From positions 1-7,537 of the forward strand of contig JAPOOH010000412.1 of NCBI GenBank assembly GCA_026713505.1: 7,537 nt of DNA, given 5' to 3'. The position numbers were made by a program, and so were the translations under genes. Position 1 is the stretch's first letter, and each line of letters opens with the position of its first letter. Of this stretch, positions 1 to 6,219 are shown piece after piece. The stretch comes from Chloroflexota bacterium (GTDB taxonomy: Bacteria; Chloroflexota; Dehalococcoidia; Lucifugimonadales; Australimonadaceae). The notes below the pieces were generated by a model that searched no databases, was not told the origin of the DNA, and saw only the letters and a program-made list of their open reading frames with translations.

Positions 1-1
1 A

Positions 2-2059
2 GCCGCCAGGGCGTTGTCCGGCGTCCACACCGTGCTCACGGGCGACGACATCCCGGAGAACATGCGGTGGGGACGCCGCATCGTCGACGTGCCGGTGCTC
101 GCGCAGGGCGAGGTGCGCTTCGTCGGCGAGCAGGTCGCAGCCGTAGTAGCGGACGACGAGGAGATCGCGCAGCGGGCGCTGGAGCTGATCGATGTCGACT
201 ACGAAGAGCTGCCCGCCGTCACCGACCCGGAGGAGGCGATGAAGAACGAGGTCCTCGTGAATCCCGACATGCACGGCTTCAAGGGCCTGCTGTACGAGGT
301 GAGCGAGCCCACCAACGTCGTGGTCCACTTCGAGTGGAGCAAGGGCGACGTGGAGGCGGGTCTTCAGGAGGCGGACCTCGTCGTCGAGAACACGTACACG
401 ACGCCCTCCCAGCACCAGACGTACATGGAGGCGCACAACGCCACGGTGCGGGTCAACCCGGACGGCACGACGGAGGTCTGGACACCAGGCAAGGCGCCGT
501 ACGCGGTGCGCTCGCAGATCGCGGGCCCGCTGGGCGTCGAGCCGGATAGCATCGTCTTCCACCCGGTGACCATCGGCGGCGACTTCGGCGGCAAGGGCTC
601 GCCGATGAACGTCGCGCTCGGCTACGTGCTCTCAAAGGCGGTCGACGGGAGGCCGGTGCGGATGGTGTTCGACTACGCTGAGGAGTTCCTGGCCGCGAAC
701 CCGCGCCATCACTCCAGGCTGCGCATGCGCACGGGCGTCAAGAAGGACGGCACGATCACGGCGCACGACGTCAGCATCGTGTTCGACAGCGGCGCGTACG
801 CCGGGTTCAAGCCCGCGGGGCACCTGGGCGGCGCGAAGGCTGCGGGCGGACCTTACCGAACAGAAAACGCGCGCGTCGTGGAGGACATGGTCTACACGCA
901 CAACACGCCGTGCGGGCACATGCGAGGGCCCGGTGAGCCGCAGGCCGTCTTCGCCCTCGAATCGCACATCGACGAGGTCGCGAAGGCGCTCGGCATGGAC
1001 GCGGTGCAGTTCCGCCTCATGAACCTGGTGGAGGACGGAGAGCCCACGGCGCTCGGCGACGTGTTCGTGGAGAACCGCGCGGCGGAGGCGCTCGAGGTCG
1101 CCGTTGAGGCGTCCGGCTACAACGCGCCGAAGGCGGCCGGCGTAGGACGCGGCGTCTCCGTCGGCGAGCGTCCGCCCGGCGGCGGCCGCATCAACTCGCA
1201 GGTGTCGATGGAGGCGGACGGCACCGTCCTCATCACCACTCCCCTGTTCGAGCAGGGCGCGGGAGCGTACACGGTGCTCCAGCAGGTGGTGGCGCAGGAC
1301 CTGGGCCTCCCCGCCGACGCCGTCCGGATGGTCGTCGCCGACACGGGCCTGTTCGACAACGACCAGGGCGTGGGCGGCAGCCGCGTCACGAACCTCGGCA
1401 CGGTCGCCACGCACGACGCCGTCGGCCAGGCGCAGGAAGAGCTGTTCAAGCTGGCGGCGGAGCTGCAGAACTGGCCTGAGGAGAAGCTGGAGGTGCGCGG
1501 GCAGATGCTCGTGCGGACGGACACCGGCGAGTCTCAGCCGTGGAGCAACCTCATCGCGCGCGTGGGCACACCCGTTGTCGGGCGCGGCGTCGCTTCGGGC
1601 GGCTACGAGAACCCGGTCACCGGCTACTGTGCGCAGGTCGCGGAGGTCGAAATCGACCAGGAGACGGGCCAGATACACCTGACAAAGCTCACGACGGTGC
1701 ACGACACGGGCACCATCATCAACCCTATCGGCCACCAGGGACAGATCAACGGCGGGGCCATGATGGGCATCGGCTTCGGGCTGCAGGAAGAGCTGGTGCG
1801 GGAGAACGGCTTCGTCTCGACGCTGTCGTTCGCGGACTACAAGATCCCGAACATCGCCGACATCCCCGAACTGACGACGGTCGTGCTGGACACGCCGGGC
1901 AAGGGCGTGGGGCCGTACAACATCAAGGCCATCGGCGAGAGCCCCAACGCGCCGACCGCGGCGGCCATCACCAACGCCATCGCCGACGCCTGCGGCGTGC
2001 GCGTGCGGGACCTGCCGGCGACGGCGGAGAAGGTCTACGAGGCGTTGCAGAATGCGTAG
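2..2059 (+). CDS. Xanthine dehydrogenase/aldehyde oxidase family molybdopterin-binding large subunit (5'-truncated)
   Basis: This is the large, molybdenum-cofactor subunit of a molybdenum hydroxylase, an enzyme class that hydroxylates heterocycles, aldehydes or aromatic acyl-CoAs using water and passes electrons to 2Fe-2S and FAD subunits. The reading frame is open to the left edge: the codons before the TTG at 14 continue the family sequence (ARALSGVHTVLTGDDIP), so that TTG is not the start. The 685 visible codons compare with about 750-790 in the family, so roughly 80-100 N-terminal residues are missing. Visible landmarks are the GGDFGGK cofactor loop (575-595), MRGPGEPQ (920-943), the EQGAGAYT segment near 1250, and KAIGESPNAP, whose Glu codon (1937-1939) matches the catalytic Glu of the family. 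The AYRCSFR loop of CO dehydrogenase CoxL is absent; MRGPGEPQ occupies that place. The small subunits are not in view and may lie upstream. The substrate cannot be inferred. Confidence 0.93.
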   Translation, partial: AARALSGVHTVLTGDDIPENMRWGRRIVDVPVLAQGEVRFVGEQVAAVVADDEEIAQRALELIDVDYEELPAVTDPEEAMKNEVLVNPDMHGFKGLLYEVSEPTNVVVHFEWSKGDVEAGLQEADLVVENTYTTPSQHQTYMEAHNATVRVNPDGTTEVWTPGKAPYAVRSQIAGPLGVEPDSIVFHPVTIGGDFGGKGSPMNVALGYVLSKAVDGRPVRMVFDYAEEFLAANPRHHSRLRMRTGVKKDGTITAHDVSIVFDSGAYAGFKPAGHLGGAKAAGGPYRTENARVVEDMVYTHNTPCGHMRGPGEPQAVFALESHIDEVAKALGMDAVQFRLMNLVEDGEPTALGDVFVENRAAEALEVAVEASGYNAPKAAGVGRGVSVGERPPGGGRINSQVSMEADGTVLITTPLFEQGAGAYTVLQQVVAQDLGLPADAVRMVVADTGLFDNDQGVGGSRVTNLGTVATHDAVGQAQEELFKLAAELQNWPEEKLEVRGQMLVRTDTGESQPWSNLIARVGTPVVGRGVASGGYENPVTGYCAQVAEVEIDQETGQIHLTKLTTVHDTGTIINPIGHQGQINGGAMMGIGFGLQEELVRENGFVSTLSFADYKIPNIADIPELTTVVLDTPGKGVGPYNIKAIGESPNAPTAAAITNAIADACGVRVRDLPATAEKVYEALQNA

Positions 2060-2073
2060 CGAGAGGACGCTTG

Positions 2074-2120
2074 CCCGAGAGATTCCTCGGCTGCGCTGCG
2101 CTCCTCTCGGGATGACAAGG
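2074..2120. repeat. Dispersed palindromic repeat with 8-bp stem downstream of the oxidoreductase gene
   Basis: CCCGAGAG (2074-2081) and CTCTCGGG (2104-2111) form a perfect 8-bp inverted repeat around a GCTGCGCTGCGC-rich loop, followed by ATGACAAGG. The layout resembles a widespread intergenic repeat of the form 'GATTCTTCGCTTCGCTCAGGATGACA' type, recalled from many bacterial genomes. It begins 14 bases after the stop of the oxidoreductase gene, so the transcript could fold here, but no T-run follows and I do not call it an intrinsic terminator. Confidence 0.6.
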
Positions 2121-2141
2121 TGCGCGGCCCCACGCCGCAGG

Positions 2142-2176
2142 GCCCTCACCCTAACCCTCTCCCTCAGGAGAGGGGA
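2142..2176. repeat. Dispersed repeat with perfect 8-bp hairpin (CCCTCACCCTAACCC family)
   Basis: CCCTCACCCTAA is followed by CCCTCTCC (2155-2162), a CTCA loop (2163-2166) and GGAGAGGG (2167-2174), a perfect 8-bp stem with a four-base loop. The sequence matches a well-known dispersed intergenic element found in many high-GC bacteria. It lacks a T-tract, so a role as terminator or mRNA stabiliser is only possible. Confidence 0.65.
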
Positions 2177-2205
2177 CCAGGCCGCGATCCCAGCCAGGGG
2201 GCTGC

Positions 2206-2254
2206 GGGGGTCCTGCCTGCGCAGGAACGACGGAGTGAGGGCAGGAACGACGGA
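2206..2254. repeat. Dispersed inverted repeat plus 14-bp direct repeat ahead of fhs
   Basis: TCCTGC (2211-2216), CTGC loop, GCAGGA (2221-2226) forms a 6-bp hairpin. On the minus strand this region reads CGTTCCTGCGCAGGCAGGAC, close to the very common 'CGTCATTCCTGCG...GCAGGAATCC' element. The right arm and flank, GCAGGAACGACGGA (2221-2234), is repeated exactly at 2241-2254 with a 20-base period. The second copy runs into the GGAAGAG (2252-2258) that serves as the fhs ribosome binding site. Confidence 0.6.
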
Positions 2255-2262
2255 AGAGATGT

Positions 2263-3891
2263 ATGGATGAGCTACGACCCATAGGAGAGGTTGCGCGGGG
2301 CCTCGGCATCGCGCCCAAGCACCTCATCCCGTTCGGCGACACGAAGGCGAAAGTGTTGCTGGAGGCGATGCGGCCTGAGCAGAAGGGCAAGCTCATCGTC
2401 GTGACGGGCGTAAACCCAACGCCCGCGGGCGAGGGCAAGACGACCACGTGCGTCGGTCTCACGCAGGGGCTGGGCAAGATCGGCAAGAGCGTCGTCACCA
2501 CGCTGCGCGAGCCGTCGCTCGGCCCGATATTCGGGATCAAGGGCGGCGGCACCGGAGGCGGGATGGCACGCGTCATCCCGGAGGACGAGATCAACGTCCA
2601 CTTCACGGGGGACGCGCACGCGGTCTCATCGGCGCACAACCTCCTCGGCGCACTTGCGGAGAACGCTATCTACCGCGGGCTCATCCCCGGCGCCAAGCCG
2701 ACCGACATCACCTGGCGGCGCGTCGTGGACATCGAGGACCGCGCGCTGCGGAGCATCGTCTCCGGCCTCGGCGGGTCGGCGAACGCACCGCTGCGCGAGA
2801 CGGGATTCGACATCGTGACCGCGTCCGAGATCATGGCTGTGCTGGCGCTCTCGTCCGGGCTGGACGACCTGCGCGCGCGCCTCGGCAGGATCACGATCGC
2901 GACGGGCAGCGGCGGGGCGCGCGTTACGGCGAACGACGTGGGGGCGGTCGGGTCGCTGATGGCGCTGCTCAGGCACGCCATCCTGCCGAACATGGTGCAG
3001 ACGACGGAGGGGCAGCCCGCGTTCGTGCACACCGGGCCGTTCGGCAACATCGCTCACGGGTGCAACTCCGTAGTCGCGGACCGGCTGGCTCTCGGCTACG
3101 CGGACTACGTGGTGACAGAGGCGGGGTTCGGCGCGGACCTCGGTTTCGAGAAGTTCATGCACATCAAGTGCCGCACGAGCGGGCTGCGCCCGAGCGCGGC
3201 GGTGCTCGTCGGCACCGTTCGGGCGTTGAAGCACCACGGCGGCGTGGCGATCAAAGACCTGGACTACCCGGACCCGCTGTCCGTGCGCATCGGTTGCGCG
3301 AACCTGCAACACCTCGTCGGCGTCGTGCGCAAGCTCGGCCTGCCGGTCGTCGTCGCCATCAACCACTTCCCTTCCGACACGCCGGAGGAGACGGTGGTGA
3401 TGCAGGACGCGGCGATCGAGGCGGGGGCGTCGCAGGCGGTCGTGTGCAGTGGATTCGAGGACGGCGGCGAGGGCGCGGTCGAGCTCGCGGAGGCGGTGGT
3501 GCGCACGTCGGACAACGGGCCGCCGCGGGCGCGCTGGCTCTACCCGCTGGACGCTCCGCTGCGGGAGAAGGTACGGGTGCTTGCAGAGACGGTCTACGGA
3601 GCGTCGGACGTGCGCTGGAGCCCGGAAGCCTCGCGGCGGCTGGACCGGTTCGAGGAGCAGGGGCTGGGCGGGTTGCCGATCTGCATGGCGAAGACGCCGC
3701 TGTCGATCTCGCACGACTCGTCGCTGAAGAACCGGCCCACGAACTACACGTTCGAGATCTCTGACGTGCGCGCGTCGACGGGCGCGGGGTTCGTCTACCC
3801 GATCGCGGGGAACATCGTAACGATGCCGGGCCTGCCACGGACCCCGCGGGCGTTAGACATCGACAGCAAGGGCAACATCACGGGGTTGTAG
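2263..3891 (+). CDS. fhs: Formate--tetrahydrofolate ligase
   Basis: This cytoplasmic enzyme joins formate to tetrahydrofolate with ATP to give 10-formyl-THF, the entry of formate into the folate one-carbon pool. The 542-residue protein is complete and close to the family's 550-560. Landmarks are the P-loop TPAGEGKT (residues 53-60), REPSLGP (82-88), GIKGGGTGGG (91-100), INVHFTGDAHA (110-120), GNIAHGCNSV (261-270), VTEAGFGADLG (284-294) with KCR shortly after, and the C-terminal TMPGLPRTP. The ATG at 2263 is the only reasonable start: an in-frame TGA lies at 2236-2238, the family N-terminus begins at once (LRPIGEVA), and GGAAGAG (2252-2258) sits just upstream. No neighbouring folate or Wood-Ljungdahl gene is visible. 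The gene is preceded by repeat elements rather than a recognisable promoter and faces the DUF3574 gene, nine bases away. Confidence 0.97.
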   Translation: MDELRPIGEVARGLGIAPKHLIPFGDTKAKVLLEAMRPEQKGKLIVVTGVNPTPAGEGKTTTCVGLTQGLGKIGKSVVTTLREPSLGPIFGIKGGGTGGGMARVIPEDEINVHFTGDAHAVSSAHNLLGALAENAIYRGLIPGAKPTDITWRRVVDIEDRALRSIVSGLGGSANAPLRETGFDIVTASEIMAVLALSSGLDDLRARLGRITIATGSGGARVTANDVGAVGSLMALLRHAILPNMVQTTEGQPAFVHTGPFGNIAHGCNSVVADRLALGYADYVVTEAGFGADLGFEKFMHIKCRTSGLRPSAAVLVGTVRALKHHGGVAIKDLDYPDPLSVRIGCANLQHLVGVVRKLGLPVVVAINHFPSDTPEETVVMQDAAIEAGASQAVVCSGFEDGGEGAVELAEAVVRTSDNGPPRARWLYPLDAPLREKVRVLAETVYGASDVRWSPEASRRLDRFEEQGLGGLPICMAKTPLSISHDSSLKNRPTNYTFEISDVRASTGAGFVYPIAGNIVTMPGLPRTPRALDIDSKGNITGL

Positions 3892-3900
3892 CGGGGCGCG

Positions 3901-4314
3901 TCAGAAGGAGACGCACGCGTTCTGCACGACGCGGAGCACCGACTCCTGAGCGAACCGGCGCTTGTACTCTTCAGAGACCTCGTCGAGGAGGCGCGCGGCG
4001 TCGCCGCCGGGAGGCGCCAGGACCACGAGCACCCTGGAGCGCTCCCGCTGGACCTGGCCGTCAGGCCCGCGCCAACGGCCCTGCGCGTCCAGTACGGTCA
4101 GACCATCCGGAAAGCGTGGCGTGACGGTCTCGTCGAGGAAGGCAGTCCATACCGCGTCGTCGACGATCTCGCCAGACGCGTCGCTGCGTCCCATGTAGAG
4201 GTCGTACTGGGCGAACAGTTCTGTACCCTCGGGGCAGGCGGAAGTATCCCCGCCGCCACACGCGGCGGCCAAGAGGGCAGTGAGCCCGAGTGAAACGAAG
4301 GTACCCATCCGCAC
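3901..4314 (-). CDS. DUF3574 domain lipoprotein
   Basis: This is a small predicted lipoprotein of unknown function. With the GTG at 4314 as start, the 137 residues begin MRMGTFVSLGLTALLAAAC: a short Arg-bearing n-region, a hydrophobic core and a lipobox with Cys19, predicting export and lipid anchoring. The mature part carries DUF3574 hallmarks as I recall them: LYMGR (39-43), TPRFPDGLTVLDAQGRWRG (65-83) and a C-terminal FAQESVLRV...CVSF. Cys27 and Cys134 could form a disulfide outside the cell. Start choice is uncertain: GAGG (4325-4322) lies 7 bases before the GTG; an in-frame ATG at 4308 would lose the Arg; the frame is open to a TTG at 4365, which would put an unlikely extension before the signal peptide. 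The gene converges on fhs with a 9-base gap, leaving no room for a separate terminator. Confidence 0.85.
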   Translation of the reverse strand: MRMGTFVSLGLTALLAAACGGGDTSACPEGTELFAQYDLYMGRSDASGEIVDDAVWTAFLDETVTPRFPDGLTVLDAQGRWRGPDGQVQRERSRVLVVLAPPGGDAARLLDEVSEEYKRRFAQESVLRVVQNACVSF

Positions 4315-4538
4315 GGTCAGACCTCGAACCTCCAATCCCACACCAAGCCTCAAGTCCCTGCGCAAGAAACCGGGGGAATCCTACAGGCAGCCAACGCCAG
4401 CAACCACCTCTCAGAACACCCACCGTGCGAGAAAGCGCGAATGAGACCCGCGTATCATCTATCCGATACCTGTTCTCCAGTGCGAAGGCACTTTGCGGGA
4501 TGACTCCGTCCCTTCAGCCCTTCCAGACTTGACTCGCA

Positions 4539-4547
4539 TGGTACAAT
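4539..4547 (+). promoter_or_regulatory. Putative extended -10 promoter of the PAS-LuxR gene
   Basis: TGGTACAAT fits the extended -10 pattern TGnTAtaAT, with TACAAT at 4542-4547. No good -35 sits 17 bases upstream, as is usual for extended -10 promoters; a TTGACT at 4529-4534 is only 7 bases away and is too close to act as a standard -35. Transcription would start near 4554, giving a leader of about 160 nucleotides. Confidence 0.4.
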
Positions 4548-4554
4548 GCACGCA

Positions 4555-4695
4555 GGTCTTAGTATCTGCGTGTCATAGACCGAGCGGAAATAAGGGTAGT
4601 ACCTTCCGTCACGCGCCGGACTTGATGCAGCGGAGGCACCGTAGCGTTATCATCAAGGCCCGGTACTCAGCTCAACTACCTACCGGTGAACCGGT
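4555..4695 (+). promoter_or_regulatory. Leader with several inverted repeats ahead of the PAS-LuxR gene
   Basis: Three symmetric elements stand out. GGTCT (4555-4559) pairs with AGACC (4577-4581). CTTGATG (4621-4627) pairs perfectly with CATCAAG (4651-4657), and the stem can be extended by CCGG (4616-4619) with CCGG (4660-4663) across a small internal loop. Two ACCGGT palindromes sit in tandem at 4682-4687 and 4690-4695, just before the ribosome binding site. A near-palindrome AAGGGTAGTACCTT is at 4592-4605. These may be RNA structure or operator sites for a LuxR-type dimer; I do not recognise a known riboswitch. Confidence 0.35.
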
Positions 4696-4712
4696 CCAAC
4701 CAAGGGTGAATC

Positions 4713-5387
4713 TTGACGACAGAAGCCCTCCTCTCAGCACTCGAGTCCGCAACATGCGGCGCATACGCGGTATCCGTAGACCAGAAGATCGTGTTCTGGA
4801 ACCACTCCGCCGAGCGCATCCTGGGCTATAGCGCCGCCGAAGTGATGGGCAAGCGGTGCTACGACGTGGTCGCCGGACTCTCTCCGGGCGGTCTTGCCCC
4901 GGAATGCCTTGGGGGGTGCCCCTCCATGCGCTACCTGCGCGCCGGGCTGGTCCCGGCGCCGATCAAGCTGCGGCTGCTCTGCGCCTCCGGAGAGAGGAAG
5001 TGGGTGACGGTGAGCCCCATGGTGGTGGCCGGAGTGTACAGGGACGCTCCCCTGCTGGTGCACCTGTTCGAAGAGGCCGTCGAAGCCGAAGAAACGTCCG
5101 GCGAATCGCTGCGGGAAGGGCTGGCGGCGTCCGGCACAGCCATATTCGCCGACCGTCCGCAGGTGACCTCCGTATCCCCGGAGAGGCCTATCCTGAGCCG
5201 TAGGGAAATGGAGGTACTGCGCCTGATGGCGCAGGGCTGGGACACCCAGCGCATCGCCACGGAGTTGGGCATCAGCCGCCACACGGTGCGGAATCACATC
5301 CGCAACCTGCGGCAGCGGCTCAACGCGTCGACGAAGCTGGACGCGGTCGTCAAGGGCATACGCCTGGGCATCCTCCACATGAGCTGA
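4713..5387 (+). CDS. PAS domain LuxR-family transcriptional regulator
   Basis: This is a 224-residue predicted DNA-binding regulator with an N-terminal PAS sensor domain (about 8-120, including VFWNHSAERILGYSAAEVMG at 27-46) and a C-terminal LuxR/GerE helix-turn-helix (about 160-222: LSRREMEVLRLMAQGW, then TELGISRHTVRNHIRNLRQR). A linker of about 35 residues separates them. There is no receiver or autoinducer domain, so the signal is presumably sensed directly by the PAS fold. Cys49, Cys65 and Cys69 lie close together in the pattern C-x15-C-x3-C-P; similar PAS-LuxR proteins in related bacteria carry this pattern as far as I recall, and it could hold a metal or cluster. TTG is the start: an in-frame TGA at 4707-4709 closes the frame just upstream, AAGGG (4702-4706) is 6 bases before the TTG, and the first in-frame ATG would cut into the PAS domain. 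The targets are unknown. Confidence 0.88.
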   Translation: MTTEALLSALESATCGAYAVSVDQKIVFWNHSAERILGYSAAEVMGKRCYDVVAGLSPGGLAPECLGGCPSMRYLRAGLVPAPIKLRLLCASGERKWVTVSPMVVAGVYRDAPLLVHLFEEAVEAEETSGESLREGLAASGTAIFADRPQVTSVSPERPILSRREMEVLRLMAQGWDTQRIATELGISRHTVRNHIRNLRQRLNASTKLDAVVKGIRLGILHMS

Positions 5388-5402
5388 GCGCCCCCCGGGC
5401 GT
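5388..5402 (+). terminator. Short GC hairpin directly after the PAS-LuxR stop
   Basis: CGCCC (5389-5393), CCC loop, GGGCG (5397-5401) gives a 5-bp GC stem starting two bases after the stop codon. No T-run follows, so termination here is weakly supported. Confidence 0.25.
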
Positions 5403-5427
5403 GGTTCGACAGGCTCACCACGAGCGG
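5403..5427. repeat. Dispersed GTTCGACAGGCTCACCACGA-type repeat
   Basis: The sequence GTTCGACAGGCTCACCACGA followed by GCGG matches a dispersed intergenic repeat ('TTCGACAGGCTCAGG...CGAACGG') that I recall from many bacterial genomes. It abuts and partly overlaps the first degenerate unit of the 34-bp array. Confidence 0.55.
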
Positions 5428-5649
5428 GTTCCCTTCGGGTTGGGGCTCTCGCACGAACCGGCTTCCCTACGAGTTGGGACTCTCGCACGAACCGGCTTCC
5501 CTACGAGTTGGGACTCTCGCACGAACCGGCTTCCCTTCGAGTTGGGGCTCTCGTACGAACCGGCTTCCCTTCGGGTCGGGGCTCTCGTACGAACCGGCTT
5601 CCCTTCGGGTCGGGGTTCCCGAACGAACGGGCCTGCTTATCGGGCTTGG
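5412..5649. repeat. Tandem array of 34-bp repeats
   Basis: Five well-kept 34-bp units occupy 5446-5479, 5480-5513, 5514-5547, 5548-5581 and 5582-5615, each beginning CTCTCG and carrying ACGAACCGGCTTCCCT. Units 1 and 2 are identical, units 4 and 5 are identical, and unit 3 is intermediate: it differs from unit 1 at positions 24 and 34, and from unit 4 at 7, 27 and 30. A degenerate unit lies on each side (5412-5445 and 5616-5649). The units abut with no spacers, so this is not a CRISPR array. A 34-bp period is not a multiple of three and the array lies between two convergent genes, so it is unlikely to be coding. Open frames through it are by-products of the repeat. Confidence 0.9.
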
Positions 5650-5679
5650 CTCCCACGCAACGGGTCCCACGCGGATGCG

Positions 5680-6219
5680 TCAGGGCGAGAGGAGCGCTTC
5701 GTCCGCACGCCGCGCGATGGCGTCCACCGTTTCCACGACGCTCATCCCGGACGTATCCAGCCAGAGGCCGAGTCCAAGCATCTGCTCTCGCAGTTCTGCG
5801 TCCAGACGGGCGAATCTGCCGCCCAGGTGCTTCTCCAGCCGTCCACGGTCGCGTTCGAGCGCGACTTCAACGGGCGGCGCCAGCACGACCAGGCGGAGCG
5901 GCCAGCGGGTAAGGACCTCGCGGTACCGCGCAAGCTGCCGCAGGAGTACGACGTCGTCAATGACGGGCGTGAAACCGGCATCCATAAGGGAATCGGCCAG
6001 GAGCGCCGCGTTGCGGGCACCCAGCTCCAATTGCGCGTTCGACTCGGCCAGCGGCTCCTGGCCGGGCACAAGGTAGCCGGAGACAACCATCTGCCGGACG
6101 ACGTCCACTTCGATATGCGCCGACCCGGGGAGTCCTCCGGCCAGTTCACGGGAGACCGTGCTCTTGCCCGCGCCTGGAATGCCGGTGACGAGCCATACGC
6201 TGTCGTTAAGCGGAAGCAT
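5680..6219 (-). CDS. P-loop kinase-like protein (AAA_33 / CPT-like ATPase)
   Basis: This 179-residue protein looks like a small P-loop phosphotransferase related to the broad group of chloramphenicol-phosphotransferase-like, polynucleotide-kinase-like and gluconate-kinase-like enzymes. Walker A is GIPGAGKST at residues 13-21. HIEVD (35-39) follows the first helix where such kinases place a substrate-site acid, VIDDVV is at 86-91, a lid-like basic segment RDRGR is at 123-127, and LDTSG (154-158) precedes the last helix. The substrate cannot be read from the sequence. The start is the ATG at 6219: GGAAGGG lies 8 bases upstream, while the in-frame ATG at 6255 has no ribosome binding site and would add 12 residues before the family's usual N-terminal strand. 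The gene converges on the PAS-LuxR gene across the 34-bp array and diverges from the amidohydrolase gene. Confidence 0.85.
   Translation of the reverse strand: MLPLNDSVWLVTGIPGAGKSTVSRELAGGLPGSAHIEVDVVRQMVVSGYLVPGQEPLAESNAQLELGARNAALLADSLMDAGFTPVIDDVVLLRQLARYREVLTRWPLRLVVLAPPVEVALERDRGRLEKHLGGRFARLDAELREQMLGLGLWLDTSGMSVVETVDAIARRADEALLSP

Larger units (their letters stand above)
4315..4712. other. Intergenic region between divergent DUF3574 and PAS-LuxR genes
   Basis: I see no credible gene in these 398 bases; the open frames crossing them lack family resemblance and run into real genes in another frame. The left part should hold the promoter of the DUF3574 gene, but I could not pick a convincing -35/-10 pair on the minus strand. 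A 5-bp hairpin AGTGC-GAAG-GCACT lies at 4479-4492. The right part holds an extended -10 element and the leader of the PAS-LuxR gene, listed separately. Confidence 0.6.

Noticed and set aside
14..16. TTG at 14 as the start of the oxidoreductase gene
   Set aside because: The frame is open to the left edge and the codons before the TTG already encode family-typical sequence, so the gene begins outside the window.
632..2149. A 505-codon open frame on the minus strand opposite the oxidoreductase gene
   Set aside because: It is an antisense shadow: composition is Arg/His/Val-rich with no family resemblance, and the plus-strand frame has clear molybdenum hydroxylase motifs throughout.
2448..3764. 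Long open frames on both strands overlapping fhs
   Set aside because: The predicted proteins are Arg/Gly/Ala-rich low-complexity products of high GC; fhs is unmistakable in its own frame.
4529..4547. TTGACT and TACAAT as a classical -35/-10 promoter pair
   Set aside because: They are only 7 bases apart, against about 17 required; the -10 is kept only as an extended -10 element.
4493..4831. A 112-codon plus-strand frame reaching into the PAS-LuxR gene
   Set aside because: It has no family resemblance and overlaps the PAS-coding region in another frame; it also spans the putative promoter and leader.
5412..5649. CRISPR array
   Set aside because: The 34-bp units abut with no unique spacers and there are no cas genes in the window.
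5467..6076. Open frames through the 34-bp array that give repeats such as EPASLRVG or TNRLPFGSG
   Set aside because: Three 34-bp units equal 34 codons, so frames stay open by periodicity alone on both strands; no start or ribosome binding site of note, and the right part lies antisense to the kinase-like gene.
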